Assembly: GCA_030691725.1 (NCBI GenBank)
Contig: JAUYDQ010000063.1
Span: 1 to 5,447 of the forward strand
From: Candidatus Omnitrophota bacterium
GTDB lineage: Bacteria > Omnitrophota > Gorgyraeia > Gygaellales > Profunditerraquicolaceae
Length of the DNA stretch: 5,447 nucleotides
Direction: 5' to 3'
Shown piece by piece: positions 4,824-5,447 of this stretch (the stretch's first letter is position 1; the number at the start of each line of letters is the position of its first letter). The position numbers and the translations under genes were made by a program. Below the pieces are notes generated by a model, which was not told where the DNA came from, searched no databases, and was given only the letters and a program-made list of their open reading frames with translations.

Positions 4824-4970
4824 TTATGCCCCTTTATGTTTATGGATCAGGTCAACCTGGCCAAGATGAATATGACAATAGGCCTCGTGGTTGTAGATAC
4901 TCAGGATTTGCTTACAGAGCGGGAATTTGCACTTCCTGCCCTTGTGTGAAGTCTTTACTTTCATACCCAT
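4824..4970 (-). CDS. Small zinc-finger-like protein (48 aa)
   Basis: A short gene that is easy to miss. The ATG at 4970 is preceded by AAGGAG (4979-4984) at an ideal 8-base spacing; a second Met at residue 3 has a poorer spacing. The protein is basic and carries C14-x4-C19-x12-C32-x2-H35 with the core SIYNHEAY between the pairs, which looks like one small zinc-binding knuckle or treble-clef-like unit. Short proteins with a similar Cys-Phe-Pro-x-Cys...Tyr-Asn...Tyr-Cys-x2-His pattern are, to my recollection, found in uncultivated bacteria, but I cannot name a family. It is the first gene of the operon with the DEAD-box helicase: the stop codon lies 5 bases before the helicase ATG, and the helicase ribosome binding site is in its last codons. 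A role as an RNA-binding or helicase partner is inference only. Confidence 0.8.
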   Translation of the reverse strand: MGMKVKTSHKGRKCKFPLCKQILSIYNHEAYCHIHLGQVDLIHKHKGA

Positions 4971-5011
4971 TGCTTATTCTCCTTGAATAGTCGGCAATAC
5001 CGGAAACGCTG

Positions 5012-5053
5012 AATAAAAAAGCCGCAAAGGTTAGTTATCTTCCTTTACGGCTT
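5012..5053 (-). terminator. Intrinsic terminator in the helicase operon leader
   Basis: A 12-base-pair stem pairs AAGCCGTAAAGG (5053-5042) with CCTTTGCGGCTT (5030-5019), including one G-U pair, around an 11-base loop. It runs into a T6 tract (5020-5015) that overlaps the last two stem bases. It is about 25 bases downstream of the predicted transcription start and about 40 bases before the start codon of the 48-residue gene, the position of an attenuator. An alternative reading is that it ends the slipin transcript, but the near-perfect promoter lies upstream of it. Confidence 0.85.
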
Positions 5054-5054
5054 A

Positions 5055-5068
5055 AGATTTTCTAATCT
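5055..5068 (-). promoter_or_regulatory. Shared leader motif (helicase operon copy)
   Basis: The RNA AGAUUAGAAAAUCU is a perfect 5-pair mini-hairpin with an AGAA loop, starting about 9 bases after the predicted transcript 5' end. It directly precedes the leader terminator stem, as its 13-of-14 match does upstream of cspA (2248-2261). Confidence 0.65.
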
Positions 5069-5083
5069 TTTTGTCGCTAATTT

Positions 5084-5111
5084 ATTATAACACCTTATCT
5101 AGCTTTGTCAA
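5084..5111 (-). promoter_or_regulatory. Consensus promoter of the zinc-finger/helicase operon
   Basis: A perfect -35 TTGACA (5111-5106) and a perfect -10 TATAAT (5089-5084) are separated by 16 bases, the same spacing as the cspA promoter. The predicted start is near 5077. A strong promoter followed at once by a terminator suggests control after initiation. Confidence 0.88.
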
Positions 5112-5120
5112 GAGAATGCT

Positions 5121-5160
5121 AAAAATATTCTTGATTGAGAGAGGCTTTCCTTCGCCACTC
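5121..5160 (-). terminator. Possible weak terminator after the slipin gene
   Basis: GAGTGGC (5160-5154) and GCCTCTC (5145-5139) pair with one T-T mismatch around an 8-base loop. A T5 run (5125-5121) comes only 13 bases later. The separation makes it non-canonical. Apart from this the 70-base gap between the slipin stop and the helicase-operon promoter shows nothing. Confidence 0.25.
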
Positions 5161-5180
5161 TAAGGCGCTCCGCTGTTGTT

Positions 5181-5447
5181 TTATTTACTATCCTGTAAAC
5201 TTTTCACAATTTTAGCAAATTCAGTAGGTACAAGTATAATCAAGCTATTTTGCTCCGCACCGATTTCCTGCCAAGTTTGCAGTTGCCTTAAAATAAGAGC
5301 GTTCGGAAACTCGGACATAACTTTAGCAGCTTCCATAAACTTCCTGCTCGCCTCCTCTTCTGCTGAAGCTTTAACTAATCGCGAGCGTTTCTCTCGGACA
5401 GCCTCAGCTTCCTTAGCCATTGCACGCTTCATATTATCCGGTAATTC
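5181..5447 (-). CDS. Slipin/SPFH-domain protein, C-terminal part
   Basis: Partial: the frame is open to the end of the window, and reading continues upstream of the first visible Met as ELPDN, so the true start lies outside. The 88 visible residues match the C-terminal part of stomatin-like slipins. An Ala/Glu/Lys/Arg-rich coiled-coil segment (AMAKEAEAVREKRSRL, then AEEEASRKFMEAAKVM) is followed by LQTWQEIGAEQNSLIILVP, the conserved end. Slipins are anchored to the membrane by an N-terminal hydrophobic hairpin, oligomerise through the SPFH domain and coiled coil, and often pair with a NfeD-type protease partner; neither the anchor nor NfeD is in view. The stop TAA is at 5183-5181. It is transcribed towards the helicase operon but is separated from it by that operon's own promoter. 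Confidence 0.88.
   Translation of the reverse strand, partial: ELPDNMKRAMAKEAEAVREKRSRLVKASAEEEASRKFMEAAKVMSEFPNALILRQLQTWQEIGAEQNSLIILVPTEFAKIVKSLQDSK

Noticed and set aside
5011..5016. UUAUUC in the helicase-operon leader could pair with GAAUAA next to the ribosome binding site of the 48-residue gene, like the cspA anti-start element.
   Set aside because: Only six A/U-rich pairs, no match to the start codon itself; too weak to call.
5181..5190. Another TAGTAAATAA sequence, identical to the cspA start-region repeat, at the end of the slipin gene.
   Set aside because: It is the coding sequence for the last residues and stop (Asp-Ser-Lys-stop), with no complement nearby and no leader context; coincidence is the simplest explanation.

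Overview
The window comes from a bacterial chromosome, and every gene I can support lies on the minus strand. The gene set is two cold-shock-domain proteins, an RhlE-type DEAD-box helicase, a cobalamin-binding-type radical SAM protein, an iron-sulfur flavoprotein and a slipin/SPFH protein. Most genes have strong AGGAGG-type ribosome binding sites. The DNA leans A+T-rich, and there is no sign of phage, plasmid, IS or CRISPR. The mix, especially the Fe-S flavoprotein and radical SAM genes, suggests an anaerobe of an uncultivated lineage. Omnitrophota-like bacteria come to mind, but that is a weak inference from gene style and not a demonstrated placement.

Layout in order of transcription, from right to left: (1) 5447-5181, the C-terminal 88 residues of a slipin/SPFH membrane-associated protein whose gene starts outside the window. 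(2) 5111-5012, a near-consensus promoter followed by a short leader that contains an intrinsic terminator. (3) 4970-4824, an easily missed 48-residue Cys/His zinc-finger-like protein. It ends 5 bases before (4) 4818-3544, the DEAD-box RNA helicase. (5) 3482-3454, a plausible promoter for (6) 3406-2738, an iron-sulfur flavoprotein. (7) 2698-2360 follows, a 112-residue unknown. (8) 2309-2282 is a strong promoter for a 170-180-base structured leader and (9) 2099-1899, a canonical CspA-like protein with its own terminator at 1891-1849. (10) 1838-1717 is a cluster of three hairpins. (11) 1695-1483 encodes a second, divergent cold-shock-domain protein. (12) 1472-1357 is a set of short repeats running into (13) 1361-39, the radical SAM protein.

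The most interesting content is regulatory RNA. The cspA-like gene and the zinc-finger/helicase operon both have a TTGACA, 16-base spacer, TATAMT promoter. In both, an AGATTAGAAARTCT mini-hairpin (13 of 14 bases identical) sits close to the predicted RNA 5' end, and an intrinsic terminator follows directly, before the ribosome binding site. Both products are of types typical of the cold-shock response (RNA chaperone and RNA helicase). This suggests a small cold-shock regulon controlled by premature termination, perhaps relieved by Csp proteins themselves. The cspA-like leader also has a perfect 12-base complement of its start-codon region, and a second copy of the start-region sequence at the predicted 5' end. 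Together these could work as a three-part RNA switch. These ideas are inferences from base complementarity and were not tested.
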